NCBI RefSeq assembly: GCF_000003855.2
Contig: NW_003101678.1
Location: 2,173,134-2,237,133, forward strand
Reading direction: 5' to 3'
DNA length: 64,000 bases
Origin: Blastomyces gilchristii SLH14081
Lineage: Eukaryota > Ascomycota > Eurotiomycetes > Onygenales > Ajellomycetaceae
The notes beneath the pieces were generated by a model. That model saw nothing but the letters and a program-made list of their open reading frames with translations, was not told the origin of the DNA and ran no database searches. The translations under genes and the position numbers were made by a program. Of the stretch, positions 23,474 through 37,200 are shown piece after piece; positions within the stretch are counted from its first letter, which is position 1, and each line of letters begins with the position of its first letter.

Positions 23474-23731
23474 TGTAAGAATAAGTGCTCACAGGTGATT
23501 ATTCAGGTGTTTGCAGCTTGACATGATATATACTATTAACTACTAGAAGTATTCATGATAGAAAGATAAAATGTAGAGATCAAATGTATAGTAGCATTTA
23601 AGCTGAGTTATGAATAGTATTCACAAACTTCAGTCTATATAGTTATGTGTAGTCAAGGGCCGCTAACTCTATTAGTTATGCAAGAGATAGAAATAGAGGT
23701 AAAGAATTCGTGAGAAGCGGGATTTCTTACA
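23474..23731 (-). repeat. H-minus 5' LTR (258 bp)
   Basis: Same length and ends as 16479-16736. Differences are transitions, many at CG sites. The internal sequence starts at 23473 on the minus strand; no TGG-type primer-binding site is visible there. Confidence 0.9.
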
Positions 23732-24430
23732 ATAACTCACTCTGTCTTTCAGATTTTAATAGTTTTATACTTTCTTCAACTGCCTTTCAGTCAGCTTTTT
23801 CAAAGTTAAACTGATTAGAGAGAAGAGAATTTTCACTCATTTATTTCTCACTCAGTTCAATATCAAATTGAATAATCTCATGATCTGATTCTAATATCTC
23901 ATTTTAATTAATAAATCAGTTTACAAGTCTTGTTTTCATTAGATTTTATGACATGAAGATTAGATCTATAATAGATTTCTGTTTCATGCCTTTTCTAAAG
24001 AATGTTTGTTAATCAGACTTGTTAACTAAATCTATTGAATACTCAAAGATTCATTCAATCAGATTATCTGCTCTTACTGCTCTTTTGCATTCTGAATTTC
24101 ATCAGAAATGATGTGTATTGAAATCTCCTGCAATTATAGAGTTTCTTAATGAAGTTATGTTTAGAAATTCTCTATTAATTATTCAGATATTGTTATTTTT
24201 CTTCAATAACTTTTCATTATAGATATTTATAAGCTGTATAGTATTAAACTCATTCTCTTTATCTATAATATCACTCATCAGAATATCAGAGTCAGACATA
24301 ATATTAAATCTTAGATTAAATTGATATCTTGATCTCTTTCTTTCATAGATCACTACTCTTGACTTTATCTCAGACTTTTGAGGTAGAAAGCAGTAGTAGC
24401 TTAAATCAGAAATAATGTATTTTTACTCAG
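23732..24430 (-). mobile_element. LINE-A fragment c: ORF2 endonuclease region
   Basis: Minus-strand match to plus-strand 61900-62560, covering most of the endonuclease domain (complement of the DFN-HH motif near 24110-24140). It is bounded by the H-minus target repeat on the left and by CTCAG, the C1 target repeat, on the right (24426-24430). Confidence 0.85.
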
Positions 24431-24760
24431 TGTGACGGGCTGCGTCTGATCAATTATATAGACTATTCTGTTACACTTCATAGATTCTTTCACTTCACTT
24501 CATAGATTCTTTCACTTCACTCTCAAACACATACATTCTGATTCTCAGCTATTCTCAATCATCAATTCTCAGCTGTTATGAAGATGTATAGATTCTTCCG
24601 CTCTGAAGCTTCACTGTGTACATTATTACATACATGTATAAATATTCACTCTGATTGCTGATTTCTACACTTTCTCTTTCTTTCCTTCTCTAACATTTTT
24701 CTCCTTGCTATATAAGATCTATCAATATTATACTGATCTATTCAGCATAGGTCTCTTACA
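24431..24760 (+). repeat. C1 5' LTR (330 bp)
   Basis: Begins TGTGACGGGCTGCG and ends CTCTTACA. It contains a 22-bp tandem duplication (CTTCATAGATT unit, starting 24476 and 24498) that the C2 LTR lacks; C2's LTR is 280 bp. Confidence 0.9.
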
Positions 24761-25029
24761 CTAGAAAAATATTCATCATCTTCTCATTAGAAATAATTAT
24801 TCATCAAGAGATATCTGAATGCATAACAATACATAAGAAATAGAGAAACAGTCAAACAGTTAAGCAGATATCAAGTTCTCAGATAGAAGCTTGCTCATCA
24901 GTCACTCTAGCCCTGTAATAAGATCTTACAAAGAGAATATCAGTGAAAGATCTGAGAGTTCTGACACTCAGATGTATGAGATATTCATACAATTACACTT
25001 CTTCAAGATTTCACAGATATTATACACTC

Positions 25030-28000
25030 AATGAAGAACATGTCTAATAACAATATGAGAGAATTCTCAAATGTAAGTATAGAAGTAATATCACAGTGAC
25101 TCTGAGCAATGTTGAAATTATAACAGCAATACATAGCTGATATACATGCAACTCAATAACTTCAATACAAAGAGATTTAATAATTAACTTATACAATTTC
25201 AACATCTACAGAATTGAATATAAAAGCACTGAAAGAACACTTAGATACTCTTATATGTTTCAATACTTCTGATCTCACTCTCTACTCATCATGAAGAATG
25301 AAAATGCTCATGAAACTGAGTGTAGATGAAGATGTCATCAGTTTGTTAAGCAATCAAGATTAATATATCAATGAATAATTGAAAACTCACATGAAACAGA
25401 AGTTTCATTCATGAATGAAAGTATGTGAATCAGTGTTGCAAATGTCTGATAACATCATTAAATATCTTGATATTCTGTTTCAAGACACTGTCATGTAACA
25501 GAAAGCATTAGATTAATTACAGAGTGTTTAACAAAGAAACACTTCTCTTATAACATTTATCTCTGACTTCAATACTAAGATTCTAGAAGCAGGTGATTAA
25601 TCTTGAGAGAATTAAATAAAGATTAGCATGCTCAAGAAGATATTGACTTTTGAACTCTTACAGACTCTTATAAGTATAAATGAAGACCAGACTTATGAAG
25701 GCTTCTGCACACAGCTCTGAACATTGAATGACTTCTTATCAAGCTCAAGAGTATACAGAACAGTGATAGAAGATATTACATTTCAGTCACTCACACATCT
25801 GCACTGAAGAATAACAACAATGATACAGATGCTATGAACTGAGTAAACTCAAATATCTATATATAAGCAAGAGTCTCTACTGTCTGAACAGGCTTCTGAG
25901 TCTCTGAAATCACTTCTGAAGAAGTCATCAATCAATATTAACATGAAGTGTGTATTAGCTGTAACTGATCAGAACACATTGCTTTTAACTGCTGATCAAT
26001 CTATGTGTCTTCATACTTGAGAGAAAGATCAGTGTCTTCTCATTTGAAGAATGAATCAGTGTCTGTTCACATCAATCACATTACATTAGAGAAAGATTTG
26101 AAAGATAACTATGAGAATGTCTCAGTGAAACAGAGAAAAGATTAGCTTCTGTTCAAATTCATAAACAGAAGCTTGAAGAGATTGAATGATAACAATTTGA
26201 AGAGAAAATGATAATGAATGTGATTCTTGTATCTACTGTGATTAATAACATGTATAATATGAAAGCTATGATAGACAGCAGTCAATGTCACTATGCAATG
26301 ATAAAATCTTCAGTTGTAAGATGTTATAATCTTCAGTGTATCTCTTTATCAAAACTCTGACTTCTCACAGAATTTGATGATCTGAAAGATGTTTGTACTC
26401 ACTATATAATGAAACCAAATATAGATATGAAAGAATATTAAGATGAAGATGTCTTCACATATGAAGTTAATAATCTCAATTATAATCTTATATTAGAACT
26501 TATCTGACTATCTGAATAAGACATCTTACTGAATACTCAAAACAGAAGCTTGATATTCTCTAATGATAATAGAATTCATGAAGATGATATTCACAAGACT
26601 ATGAATCTTACACAGATCTCTGCCAACACTTATAAAATACTCTGAAAAAGAAGTCATTATCAAAATCACTGACAGAGTCACTGATAAGTTCATTGATAGC
26701 AGAATCATATGTTAATCTCTTTCATCAGTCTGATCAATATTAAAAAGGCTCTAGAAAAGTGATTCTGTATTACAATAACAGATTCTTATACAAAACTTTC
26801 TCAATACTATCATGAATATCTAAATGTCTTTCAACAAGATAATATTATAAATATACTTCTCTTACAAGATTCTGAAGTGAATCACAGTATCAAGTTAGAG
26901 AAAAAGAATGATAAGAATTCTGAACTATCATGAGACTCTCTTTATAATATATTTTAAGATAAACTTCTTCTTCTTTGAAAGATACTCAATAATCTGTTGA
27001 ATAAAGAATTCATACACATTAGTAACTGTTTCATCACAGTCTCTATTCTCTTTGCAAAGAAATCAGGTGAAGGACTTCAGTTCTGTGTGAATTATTGAGA
27101 ATTGAATAGATTAATAAAGAAAGACTGTTATTCTTTATCTCTTATTAATAAAACTCTAGCTTGCATTGAACAAGCTCAATGATTTATAAAGTTAAATATC
27201 ATTGCTGTGTTTTATAAGATCTGCATCACTGAAGAAGATAAGTGACTTATAGCATTCTGACCATAATATAATCTCTTTGAATAAGTAGTCACAATCTTTG
27301 AACTGATCAATACTCTCAGTACATTTCAGAAGTATATTAACTGAGCACTCTAAGACTTTGTTAATAAATTTGTATCTGCTTATCTAGATGACATTCTCAT
27401 CTTCACTGATGAATTCAGAAAGAAATATCAAGAGCATGTGCAAAGAGTATTACAATAACTACAAGAAGTGAGACTATTAATTGATATTGATAAGTGTGAT
27501 TTCAAAGTCAAGAGTACTAAATACTTAGGTTTCATCATAGAAGCTGATAAGAGAATTTGAATGAATTCTGAGAAGATCTCTGCTATTCTTGAATGAAAGA
27601 CCCTGTACACTGTGAAAGATATATGAAGCTTTATCAGATTTGCTAACTTCTATCAGCAATTTATACAAAACTTCTCAGATATCATAAGATTACTTACAGA
27701 ACTTACTAAGAAAGACTCAGTATTTCAATGAGTTACAGACACTGAAGCTGCATTTATATAGAGGAAGAAGATATTCATTAATATCTCTCTGCTGATAACA
27801 TTTAATTCTGATTGTGAGATAGTTATTGAAGCTGATTTCTCTGACTATGTAATAGAAGAAGTGATATTATAAAATGATAATAAAGATATTCTACAATTAT
27901 ATGTCTTTATGTCTAAGAAACTGAGTTCTGCTGAATGCAATTATGAGATCTATAATAAGAAACTTCTTACAATTATATACTGTTTAGAAGAATGAGACTC

Positions 28001-29790
28001 TGAACTTCAAAGTGACTTTGAATTTGAGATAGTCACAGATCATAAGAATCTCAAATACTGTATAACTATCTATAAACTCACTAAATAACAGATGTAATGA
28101 TCTGAGTTCTTAAGTCATTTTCATTTTATAATACACTACTATTCTGGCAGTCAGAACTCAATGACAGATGCCCTCTTACAATGAGAGTAAGATATGTCAT
28201 CTAATGTAACAGATACTTGCTGAATGAACTGAGAGTATCAGCTCTTAAATCTAAAGATACTAGTTAATCAAGATAGAACAGCTCACAGCACTATACATAC
28301 TTCTTCAATTAGAACTATTACTGATATCTTAACTTCTCTCAAATCTATATTAAATAAGCTATGATATACAGCAGCTTAAATCAATAAACTTTTTCAAACA
28401 CTCACTGAAGCAGTATAATAAGAAGCACTCTGATTTCTTTCAGAATTATGTATAAGAATCAATATCTCAGAATATTCAATTGATGATAATAACACTCTAT
28501 GATTCTATGAATAATCCTGAGTCTCTTACTCTGAACACTTATATATCTGAATAATGTAAGAGATACATAATTCATATATAACTGATTATTCAGACTGTGA
28601 ATAACTGTATAGAATAATCTTCTGAGAGTTCTATTAACCTGAGATATTAAACACTATCAGACACTTTATCTGAAACTGCAATCACTGTTCTTTCATTATT
28701 TTATAAAAGAACTGTAGAAAAGATCTACTGAAATCACTCAATATTTCTGATAGAATCTAATGAGATGTAGTAATTAACTTCACTATTAATCTATCTGAGA
28801 GTAAGAGTTGTAGAAACATTCTGATCATTATTGACTGACTAAGTAAAGATGTAATATTGAAATCTTATGATAAGATGAATGCTGAACAAGTTGTCAAAGC
28901 CTTCTTACAGAGTTCATTTTATTGAATATATGAGTTGCTGAGATCAATAGTATCAGATCAGAGCTGCTAATTTATGAGTACTCTCTGAACAAGAATCTGT
29001 CAAGTTCTTAAGATTATATACTATCTGTCAACTGTCTATCATCTCAAGACTGATAATACATCAGAACCGACAATTAAGATTGTAAAGAACTATCTTCATA
29101 AGTTCTGTAATCACTTATAAGATGATTGACATGACCTGCTTCTACACACAGAGATCACTATCAATGAATGAGATGTTATTTTAACAGATGTAAGTCTGTT
29201 CTTTCTTATATATAATTATCACATGAAGATGTTGAATCTTCTAGAGATTACACAGTTCACACTGAACTCTCACAGTCTGATTCAGATCACTGATAATATA
29301 GTAATGAAGCTCTGAGATGTCTGTGATTAAGCAGAGATCTTCATAATAACTGTAAAACAAGATTAAGAGAATTAAATCAATATTCACTGAGATCTCACTG
29401 AACAATATAAGATAGAAGATCTGATATAATTGAATCTTAAGAATATATGAATCACATGTTCATCTTGTATACTAGATTACTGCCACATCAGATATAAAGT
29501 GATAGAAGTTCTAGATAGTCATAACTATCATCTTAACACATCATCACAGATTTATAATGTATTTCATACAAGCTTGCTTCATCACACTGTTATTAATCTG
29601 TTCTCTTCTCAACTGACTTCTGACTGACAGTCACCAGACATTATAGAAGAAGATAATGAGCTTGAGTAAGAGATTGAGAATATTCTCAATGAGAGATCTC
29701 ATGGCCATGATCAGTAATATCTTATGAAATGAGTCAGCTACAATTAACTGACCTGAACTCTGAGTTTCATGTTATCTGAAACAGCAGTTC
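25030..29790 (+). pseudogene. C1 gag-pol with chromodomain, decayed
   Basis: Gag (about 25030-26190) contains a well-kept CCHC knuckle at 25951-25992 (C-x2-C-x4-H-x4-C). Protease near 26250 reads MIDSS for a DSG-type motif. RT (about 26930-27520) keeps an intact AYLDDIL box at ~27377-27397. RNase H follows (about 27770-28200, IEADFSDY and VTDHKNL), then the integrase HHCC region (28570-28690, with CNHC), the core (IIDWLS; VSDQ), and a chromodomain (about 29660-29780, with YLMKWVSYNWPDLN). Stops are mainly TGA at Trp and TAA/TAG at Gln. Of the LTR elements here, C1 keeps the most catalytic motifs. Confidence 0.85.
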
Positions 29791-29988
29791 TTGACTGATG
29801 AGAACTACTTATGAAAGAGAGAAACTAATGTGATAAGCTGCACCTGATCAATCATATAGACTATTTTAATACACTTCATAGATTCTTTCACTTCACTTCA
29901 TAGATTCTTTCACTTCACTCTTAAATATATACACTCTAATTCTCAGTCATTCTTGATCACTGATCCTCAGCCGCTACAAATGTATATA

Positions 29989-32674
29989 TGAAAAATGTCA
30001 AGCTTTTATGAGAACTCTCTTTCAAAACTCATCAGATTCAGATTCAGAGGAAGAGAATATATCATGTCTCAACTATATTGATGAGAATGACTGGGAATGG
30101 CCTGATCTTACTCAAGATGAACTAGAGTCAGCTATCTTCTCAAGTTCAGTAAAGACTGCTGCAGGGTCTGATTCAATTAATCACTTGATTATTTAAAATA
30201 CATACTTCTACTTAAAGAATGAATATTTTGAGCTCTTTTTCAATCTCTTGAAAAATGAATATCATTCTGAATGCTGGAGAGAAGTCACTGGAGTGATGCT
30301 TGCAAAACCTAAGAGAAAAACTTCAATTCCTAAGTCATATAGAGTAATATCTCTATTGAACTGTCTAGAAAAGGTTTTAGAAAAGATAATAGCTACTTGA
30401 GTATCTTTTATAAGCTCTATAAGTGATTCTCTTTTATTCAGTGAATAAATGAGAGATAGAAAACAGTGTTCTGCAATTGACACTGTTCTCTCAGTTGTTC
30501 ATGATATTCAAATAGCAAAGCATGAGGGTCTGGTCTCAACTGCAGTTTTTATTGATATAAAAGAAGCATTTGATCATGTTTCAAAGTCAAAGTTAATTCA
30601 GACATTGAAGATATTAAAACTGCCACTTTCTCTAATAAAATGAGTTAACTGTTTTATGTCTAAAAGAATTATACAACTCTTCTTTGATGAAATGAAATAA
30701 GACAAGACTGAGATAAAAATAGAAGTATCACAAGAATCTTCAATCTCACTCATTTTATTTGCAATATACACTGCATATCTATTCAAAAATAGAAATATGA
30801 GAATAGTGTAATCTCTGAGTTATATGAATGATATTGATCTAGTCTACAGCTCAAAAACTATCAAAGAGAATTTGAAAGTAATTGAAGAAGCTGCAAAGGA
30901 AATCTTTGTTAGAGCAGATATCAATCAAATTCAATTTAATATAGATAAAACTGAGTTAATTCATTTCTTTTCTAGATTCAATGAGAAAGAACTATCTCTA
31001 ACTCTTTTAAATAGAGAGATTAAACCCAGTGTAAATGTCAAATAATTAGAAGTATGGTTAAACTCCAAGTTGAATTTTAAATATCACATTCAACAAAGAA
31101 CTGTCAAGGCAGAAAGACTTTTAAACAACATAATCAGACTATCAAATACAGAGAGAGGTCTATTCTTCCAGGCTATGAGACAGTTATATATAGCCTGTAT
31201 TACATCAGTAGCTGATTATGAAGTTCAAGTTTGATGAAATAATCAAGAGAATTTCACTGAACTCTTTCAAAATCTGTAAAACAGAGTCTTGAGAAGAATT
31301 CTGAAAGCATTCAAATCATCTTCTATTAAAGCAATGGAAATTGATGCTTCAATTTCTTCTTCTGCTATTAGATTTGAAAAGGCCTGTATAAACTATGCTC
31401 TGAGAGTTGTAAAGATGAGCTCAAATCATATAATCAGAGAAAGAGTCTCTTCTTCATTTTCATCAATTAACTTCAGAAATGAACTGGATTGGAATAGATT
31501 TCTTGATTGAAATGAAAATAATTCTTCAAAGAAAATGCCTTCTCAACTGTACAGACTATGCTCTCTGATTAAAAATCAATTTTCTTCTTTAAATGTTGAA
31601 AAAGTTGATCATGAGAAGTTATCTCTCTGGAGAGAAAAGCTTGAATCTCTTATAGACTTATAAATAAGTGAACTATCAAAAGAGAAAGAATATGAACAGT
31701 ATTTGAAGAGAATTTCTACAATCAATATAAAAGACTCTATTCTGATTTATTCAGATGACTCAAAAAATGAGAATTTGAATAGATTAGATGCAGGCATTGC
31801 TTATACTGAAGATAATATCAATTTTATCTCAGATTTCTGAAATCTAGGCTGTGAATCTGAAGTCTTTGATGCTGAACTATTTGTAATAGTGAAAGCTTTC
31901 AAACTCATTGAAATAAAATCTCATAAAAGAGGAAATTGTTTGAAAGAGGCATGAATATTCTCTGATAGTCAAGCTGCTTTAAAAAGACTTAGAAATAGTC
32001 AGATTCATAATAATCAAATGAATCTTAAACTGATCTTAAACTCTGTTTTGAAAATTCAAAAGAGAAGAATATCAAAGCTGATAATTCATCTGCACTAAGT
32101 TCCTGCTCATATGAATATTCATGGCAATGAATTGGCTGATTCAGCTGCAAAAAAGGGTGCAGAATTAAGCAGATCTATTCAAAAAATTGTGTCCTGGTCT
32201 TTTATAAAGAGAAAAATAAAAGAATCTTGTTTAGACAAGTGAAATGAAAGCTGACAGAAACAAAAGAAGAGTATACATTATTCAAGATTTGAAACAAAAC
32301 CCAAGTGAAAATCTTGTTCAATTAAATGTAAAAAGAAAATATTCTCATCTATAATACAGCTGAAACTAGGACATGGCTATTTCAAATCTTATATACAAAG
32401 ATTTGATGATAGATTTGACTCAATAGAATGCTTATTCTGCAATGCAAATGAGAATCCTGAGTATATTATAATGCACTGTGCATTATACAATAGTCTCAGA
32501 GTTAGATTGAAAGAGAAGTATGATCTAAATCAATTAAATATGAGATTCTTATTCTCAACTGACACAGGAATTAAATACTTAATAGACTTTCTATCAGAAA
32601 CTCAAGCAGCTATAAGAAAATGACTAAATTCAGAATTATCTGAATATGAAGAGGAAGAAATCAACCAGATATAG
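29989..32674 (+). pseudogene. LINE-B ORF2 remnant: RT, RNase H, C-terminal zinc finger
   Basis: RT (about 30150-31050) is recognised from MRDRKQCSAIDTVLS, FIDIKEAFDHVSKSK, and the catalytic region SYMNDIDLVYSS, where the second base change has made YxDD into YMND. An RNase H domain follows (about 31735-32170: YSDDS, DAELF, FSDSQAALK, NIHGNELADSAAKKG) and a finger C-x2-C-x11-HC near 32430-32480. About a dozen in-frame TGA, TAG and TAA codons remain. It ends at a TAG shared with the other copies. Confidence 0.85.
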
Positions 32675-33054
32675 TCTGTTAAAACAGCTATATACTATCT
32701 TTTAATAATTTGTTTTGTTACAGTCTTTCTTTACTTTATCCTTTTCTTTCAATTCCTTTCTATCTATCTATTTAATGTGTCTATCTTTAAGACTGTGTTC
32801 TCTTTTCCTTTGTCATGATATTGTCAAATGGTTTCAAAGTATCAGAAGATGTTAAAATACTGCAATTTGTAAACAGTTTTTGTATTCTGAGCTGGAATTT
32901 TCTGATTTTGCATATCTGAAATTGATGAATGTATAATAGTTAACTTTACAGATATAGGAAAAACTCTGAGAACTAAAAGTTCTCAGGTAGATGTCATAGT
33001 CTCTGACTGCATACATCTATAATTGAAGAATAATAATAATAATAATAATAATAA
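29989..33054 (+). mobile_element. LINE-B: 5'-truncated LINE in the C1 3' LTR
   Basis: A 3.07-kb insertion with the 14-bp target duplication TACAAATGTATATA at 29975-29988 and 33055-33068, ending in (TAA)n. It starts just upstream of RT and carries the rest of ORF2 and the 3' UTR. 5' truncation, a variable long target duplication and a 3' simple repeat are typical of target-primed reverse transcription. It is among the least mutated LINE copies here and must be younger than C1. Confidence 0.92.
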
Positions 33055-33238
33055 TACAAATGTATATAGATTCTTCTGCCCTGAAGCTTCACTGTGTACA
33101 TCATCACATACATGTATAAATATTCATCTTAATCACTGATTTCTACACTTTCTCTTTCTTTTCTTCTCTAACATTTTTCTCTGTGTTATATAAGACCTAT
33201 CAATATTATACCGATCTATTCGGCGTAGGCCTCTTACA

Positions 33239-33969
33239 CTCAGTATCAAAATTCAGTTCCTGAAGCAGTATAAAATTAACTTTTTATTCAAATGCAATTT
33301 AAAGACAAGAATAAATGCAATTTGAGTTTCTATTCACATTTATTTGAATAAATATGATTTTTGAAGAGTTTTTAAACTTTTTTTGTTATTTTTGTTGTAT
33401 ATTCATACTAAAAGAGAGTAGAGATAGAGTAGAATCTAATCACTATCATCAGACAGTAGATTATAACTAGTTTGAAAAGTAGAAATCTCAACTGCTTACA
33501 TTATATCTAGTTTATCATCAGAGTTATTTCTCAATTCTCTAATCTTCACAGAAGTTTGACAATTCAAATTCTATTTACATTTAGCTGAAGAATTGAAGTT
33601 TGAAGATTTAGATAGTTAAGAGTTTCTTCTTTTTAAGCTTGCAGTTGCAGGTTTACTAACTTGACTATTCTCTTCAGTTCTTTTGAGTTCTTGAAGCAAA
33701 CATACATTCTTTTGAGCTAGATGCACGTTTTTCTGTGCAATTAGAGCATTTAACCAGAGTGTGTTAACATATTTCACCTCTTTTTGAGCAAGTTTTATCT
33801 TTATGCTTACTAGTTTTGTGATCTCTAGCACAGAATGCACATTTTAAGTCTCTAAAACAAGAGATTGCAAAGTATTCATATCTTTGACAGTTTGAACACT
33901 GTGTTTGAGCTTTGAGATTCATTCTTAAGTCTTTGTATTCATGAACTCTTATTTTCAAATCTGCTACTC
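33239..33969 (-). mobile_element. LINE-A fragment d: end of ORF1 and start of ORF2
   Basis: On the minus strand, 33958-33616 encodes the ORF1 C-terminus with two zinc knuckles. The first reads CSNCQRYEYFAISC, a C-x2-C-x4-H-x4-C knuckle with His changed to Tyr. The second reads CAFCARDHKTSKH. It is followed by a Lys/Arg-rich end. The ORF1/ORF2 junction and the ORF2 start lie at about 33450-33240. It matches plus-strand 61140-61890. Bounded by the C1 repeat CTCAG and the H-plus repeat TACTC. Confidence 0.85.
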
Positions 33970-34227
33970 TGTAAGAAATCCCGCTCCTCGCGGATTCTTT
34001 ACCCCTATTCCTATCTCTCGCGTAATCAATAGGGCTAGCGGCCCTTGGCTACACACAACTATATAGACTGGAGTTCGCGAATACTATTCATAACTCAGCT
34101 TGAATGCTATTATACATTTGATCTCTACATTTTATCTTTCTATTATAAATACTTCTAGTAGTTAACAGTACATATTACATCAAGCTGCAAACACCTGAAT
34201 AATCACCTGTGAGTACTTATTCTTACA
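33970..34227 (+). repeat. H-plus 5' LTR (258 bp)
   Basis: Begins TGTAAGAAATCCCGC and ends ATTCTTACA. It keeps CG sites near its start (CTCCTCGCGG, TCTCGCG), which are lost in the 3' LTR. The sequence after it (TTTCAAGCTCAGTC) has no TGG-type primer-binding site. Confidence 0.92.
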
Positions 34228-34229
34228 TT

Positions 34230-37200
34230 TCAAGCTCAGTCAGTCAGCAACTGCTCATTATAACTGAAAGAACTAGAAACTTATATGCTTCAATCTCTGT
34301 GAACTCTACTGCAGACACTCAGGAGCAGTCACTCAAATCATGAATAATCTCTGTAAAAGAAGTTTCAGAGAACTTATTAATCACTTACAGAACATCATTC
34401 TCTGCATCTATAACAGAGAAACTCTTTAAACTCATAAATGAATCAATCTCAGTAAAGAACATTCTTGAGCATCTTCTACAGAATCAAGCTATTTTTCTAT
34501 AAGAAATGCTTACTGTCTGTAAACACTCTCAAACTGAGTCTTCAGACATGATCTTCAGAGATACTTACAAACTGAAAAGAAACTTTCTTAAGTTATGATC
34601 ACTTAAGGCCACTTATTAAATCACAATCTATAAAAGCTTTTATAAGTTTGCATTTGAAATTGACTTACAAGTCTGACTGTGTGATATGAAAGATGAAGAA
34701 GCTGTCATCTATACAATGACAGGCCTCTATTACACTGAAGTCAAGAACTGGCTAAATTATCTAGAGAATGATTATGAGAGATTCTGCTGATCTGTTCTCA
34801 AGACCTATCTAGAGAACAAGTTAAAAGACTCTGTGAGCTGAACAGAGAACATCTGGGCTGCAATCATTAATATTAGAAAAAGAGATGAGAAATCTGATAA
34901 AGACTACTCATAGCACTTCATAGAATTGTAATATGAATTGAGATCTGTGAAAACAGGGCTCTGAAATAAGATCTGAATAATGATGTTTATAAAGAGACTG
35001 AATAAAGACATGCAGAACAAGCTCATTGAGCAAGACTCTAAGCTCTTGACTCTGAAGAAACTGATGACTCTCATTTATCACTTATGAATCACTGTGAGAG
35101 TCACAGACTTATAGAGAGTGAATCACTGATCAGCTCTGTGAGAGTCAGAACAACAGAGAATAGATTTGTCAGAAAAAGATAACAAGATACAGACAGATTT
35201 GTATCTGACTACTAAGTAGAAAGAGAGAGCTTCACAAGCTTCTGTGAATAGAGTGTATAATAGAGAGATTAAGAAAAAGAGACTCTGCTTCATCTGTTCT
35301 AAATCAGAATATCTCTGTGCAAACTGTCTGAATAAATTAAAATAGAAATTTGAGAAGTTACAGACAGAGTCAGCAACAGCCTTCTTAAGAGTCTTGAAGC
35401 TGACATCTGAATCTGTTACTTCTCTGATGAAAATGCTTACTTATAGAGAGAGACTGTGCTGTGATACTGCTGTTCTGCAAGTATGAAAAGTATTGATGAA
35501 CTTAGAATCCCAGGTCACTGTGATGTCTCTAAAGCTCACAGAGTAAATGAGCTGAAAGATGAAGACTGAGAATCTACTCTTGTAATAAGCAGGATGTAAG
35601 AACTCAGACCTGAGAGCTGAGAGACTCATAAGCATCATCTTTGAATTACAAGATCTCTCTGAAATCTGGAGAAGATTTGCAGAAACTGTGATTATTACAG
35701 ACATTGCAGATGACATGTACTTAGAACTTATATGACTTCAAAGACATAATCTGTACATAGCTGTCTATGAGTCAGATTTATACTTTTAATCAGTGTTAGC
35801 AGACTTACTTACAGAGATAGAATCAGTTAATACTGCAGAGTTAATTAGAGAAGACAAGCTCATCTATGTAATAGCTTTACAAGTGTCTGAGAATCTTGTG
35901 ATCATGAAGACTGAGCTTCAGATATCAGAGAAATACTGAGATCTTGCAGAGATATTCAGCTCAGCAAAGACAGCTGAGCTTTCTTCTCACTGTGAGAAGA
36001 ATCTAGTAATAGATTTGATAGAAGAACAGAAATTCTTCTGAGAATCAATCTATAAGCTCTTTCACTATAAGACAGAGGTCTTGTGAACCTATGTAGAGAA
36101 GAATCTGAAGAATGACTTTATTCAATCTTCACAGTTCTCTGTGAGAGCCTCTGTGATATTTGTGAAGAAGAAGAATAAAGATCTCAGATTATATGTAGAT
36201 TACTGTGATCTGAACTCTAAGATAACAAAGAACTGCTATTCTCTGTCTCTGATTGAGAATGTGATCAACTGTCTCATGAGAGCTATTATATTCAGACAAC
36301 TGAATGTGATCAATGTATATACATAGCTGTGAATACAGTCTGAGAATGAATGAAAGACTGTCTTTAGAACTACACTGAGATTGTTTGAATATCTAGTGAT
36401 GTCTTTTAATCTGACTAATGTTTTCACAGCATTTCAGTCTTTTATCAATAAAACACTTCATGCATATCTGAATGTCTTTATGATAATATATCTGAATGAT
36501 GTGATGATGTACTCTATGAAGAAGAAAGAATACACTGAGCATGTGTGAAGTGTGTTGAAGGTCTTAGATGAGGCAGAACTGTATATTAAGCTTACAAAGT
36601 ATAACTTCAGTACTTATCAGATTAATTTCCTAGAATATGTAATCACTGCAGATAATATTCAGATGAAATCTTCATAAGTTAAGACTATTCTATTATAACT
36701 GAAGTTAACTAGTATTCATGAGATTCAGATCTTTCTGAGCTTTGTGAATTTCTATAGACAGTTTATCTTTGTGTTTATAAGAATCTTCTTGACTCTTACA
36801 GACATGCTGAAGAGTGAAAACAAGAAGAAGTTATTCTATGAATAGAGAATGAAAAGATTGTTGAGAAGAAAGAACTGTGAGAACTTTCTTATTTCAGAAG
36901 CTTATGAGGTCTTTGCAAGGTTGAAACAGATATTCATGAATACAGTGATACTGTTCTACTTTGATCTCTTACTCTTAATTAGATTGAAGACAGATATCTT
37001 CTTCTTTATGATTTCAGAAATAGTCTTACAACTACAGTTAAATGAGAACTGAGTTTCAGTGTTCTTTTTCTCATGAAAGATGCAACTTATGAAGATCAAC
37101 TATAGTATTCATAATCAGAAGCTTCTTATAATAGTGAAATTCTTTTATTACTAATATCATTACTTTGAGAACCTTATAACAGTGATTACTGTTAGAACTG

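Larger units (their letters stand above)
16479..23731 (-). mobile_element. H-minus: complete chromodomain Ty3/Gypsy element, 7.25 kb
   Basis: Two 258-bp LTRs (16479-16736 and 23474-23731) begin TGTAAGAA and end TTCTTACA. The 5-bp target duplication ATAAC is at 16474-16478 and 23732-23736. Coding runs on the minus strand from gag at the right to a chromodomain at ~18640, followed by a long post-pol region (16737-18580). It inserted into LINE-A: joining the flanks restores the LINE sequence seen at 7420-7500. A purine-rich tract precedes the 3' LTR (complement of 16737-16755). Confidence 0.92.
24431..33238 (+). mobile_element. C1: complete chromodomain Ty3/Gypsy element with a LINE in its 3' LTR
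   Basis: The 330-bp 5' LTR (24431-24760) and the 3' LTR (29829-33238, split by LINE-B) run from TGTGA to CTCTTACA. The 5-bp target duplication CTCAG is at 24426-24430 and 33239-33243. Removing the LINE-B insertion (29989-33068, with one target repeat) makes the 3' LTR exactly 330 bp. Internal coding is plus strand. A polypurine tract (GAAAGAGAGAAACTAA) ends at 29828. It inserted into LINE-A, restored by joining the flanks. Confidence 0.92.
29829..33238 (+). repeat. C1 3' LTR, split by LINE-B
   Basis: The left part 29829-29988 begins TGTGATAAGCTG and the right part 33069-33238 ends CTCTTACA. The 14-bp repeat TACAAATGTATATA flanks the LINE-B insertion. Without it the LTR is 330 bp, the same as the 5' LTR, and carries the same 22-bp tandem duplication. 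Confidence 0.9.

Noticed and set aside
14266..24430. Two separate LINE copies left and right of H-minus and C1.
   Set aside because: Target duplications and exact continuity of sequence across H-minus, MITE1, C1 and H-plus show a single interrupted copy.
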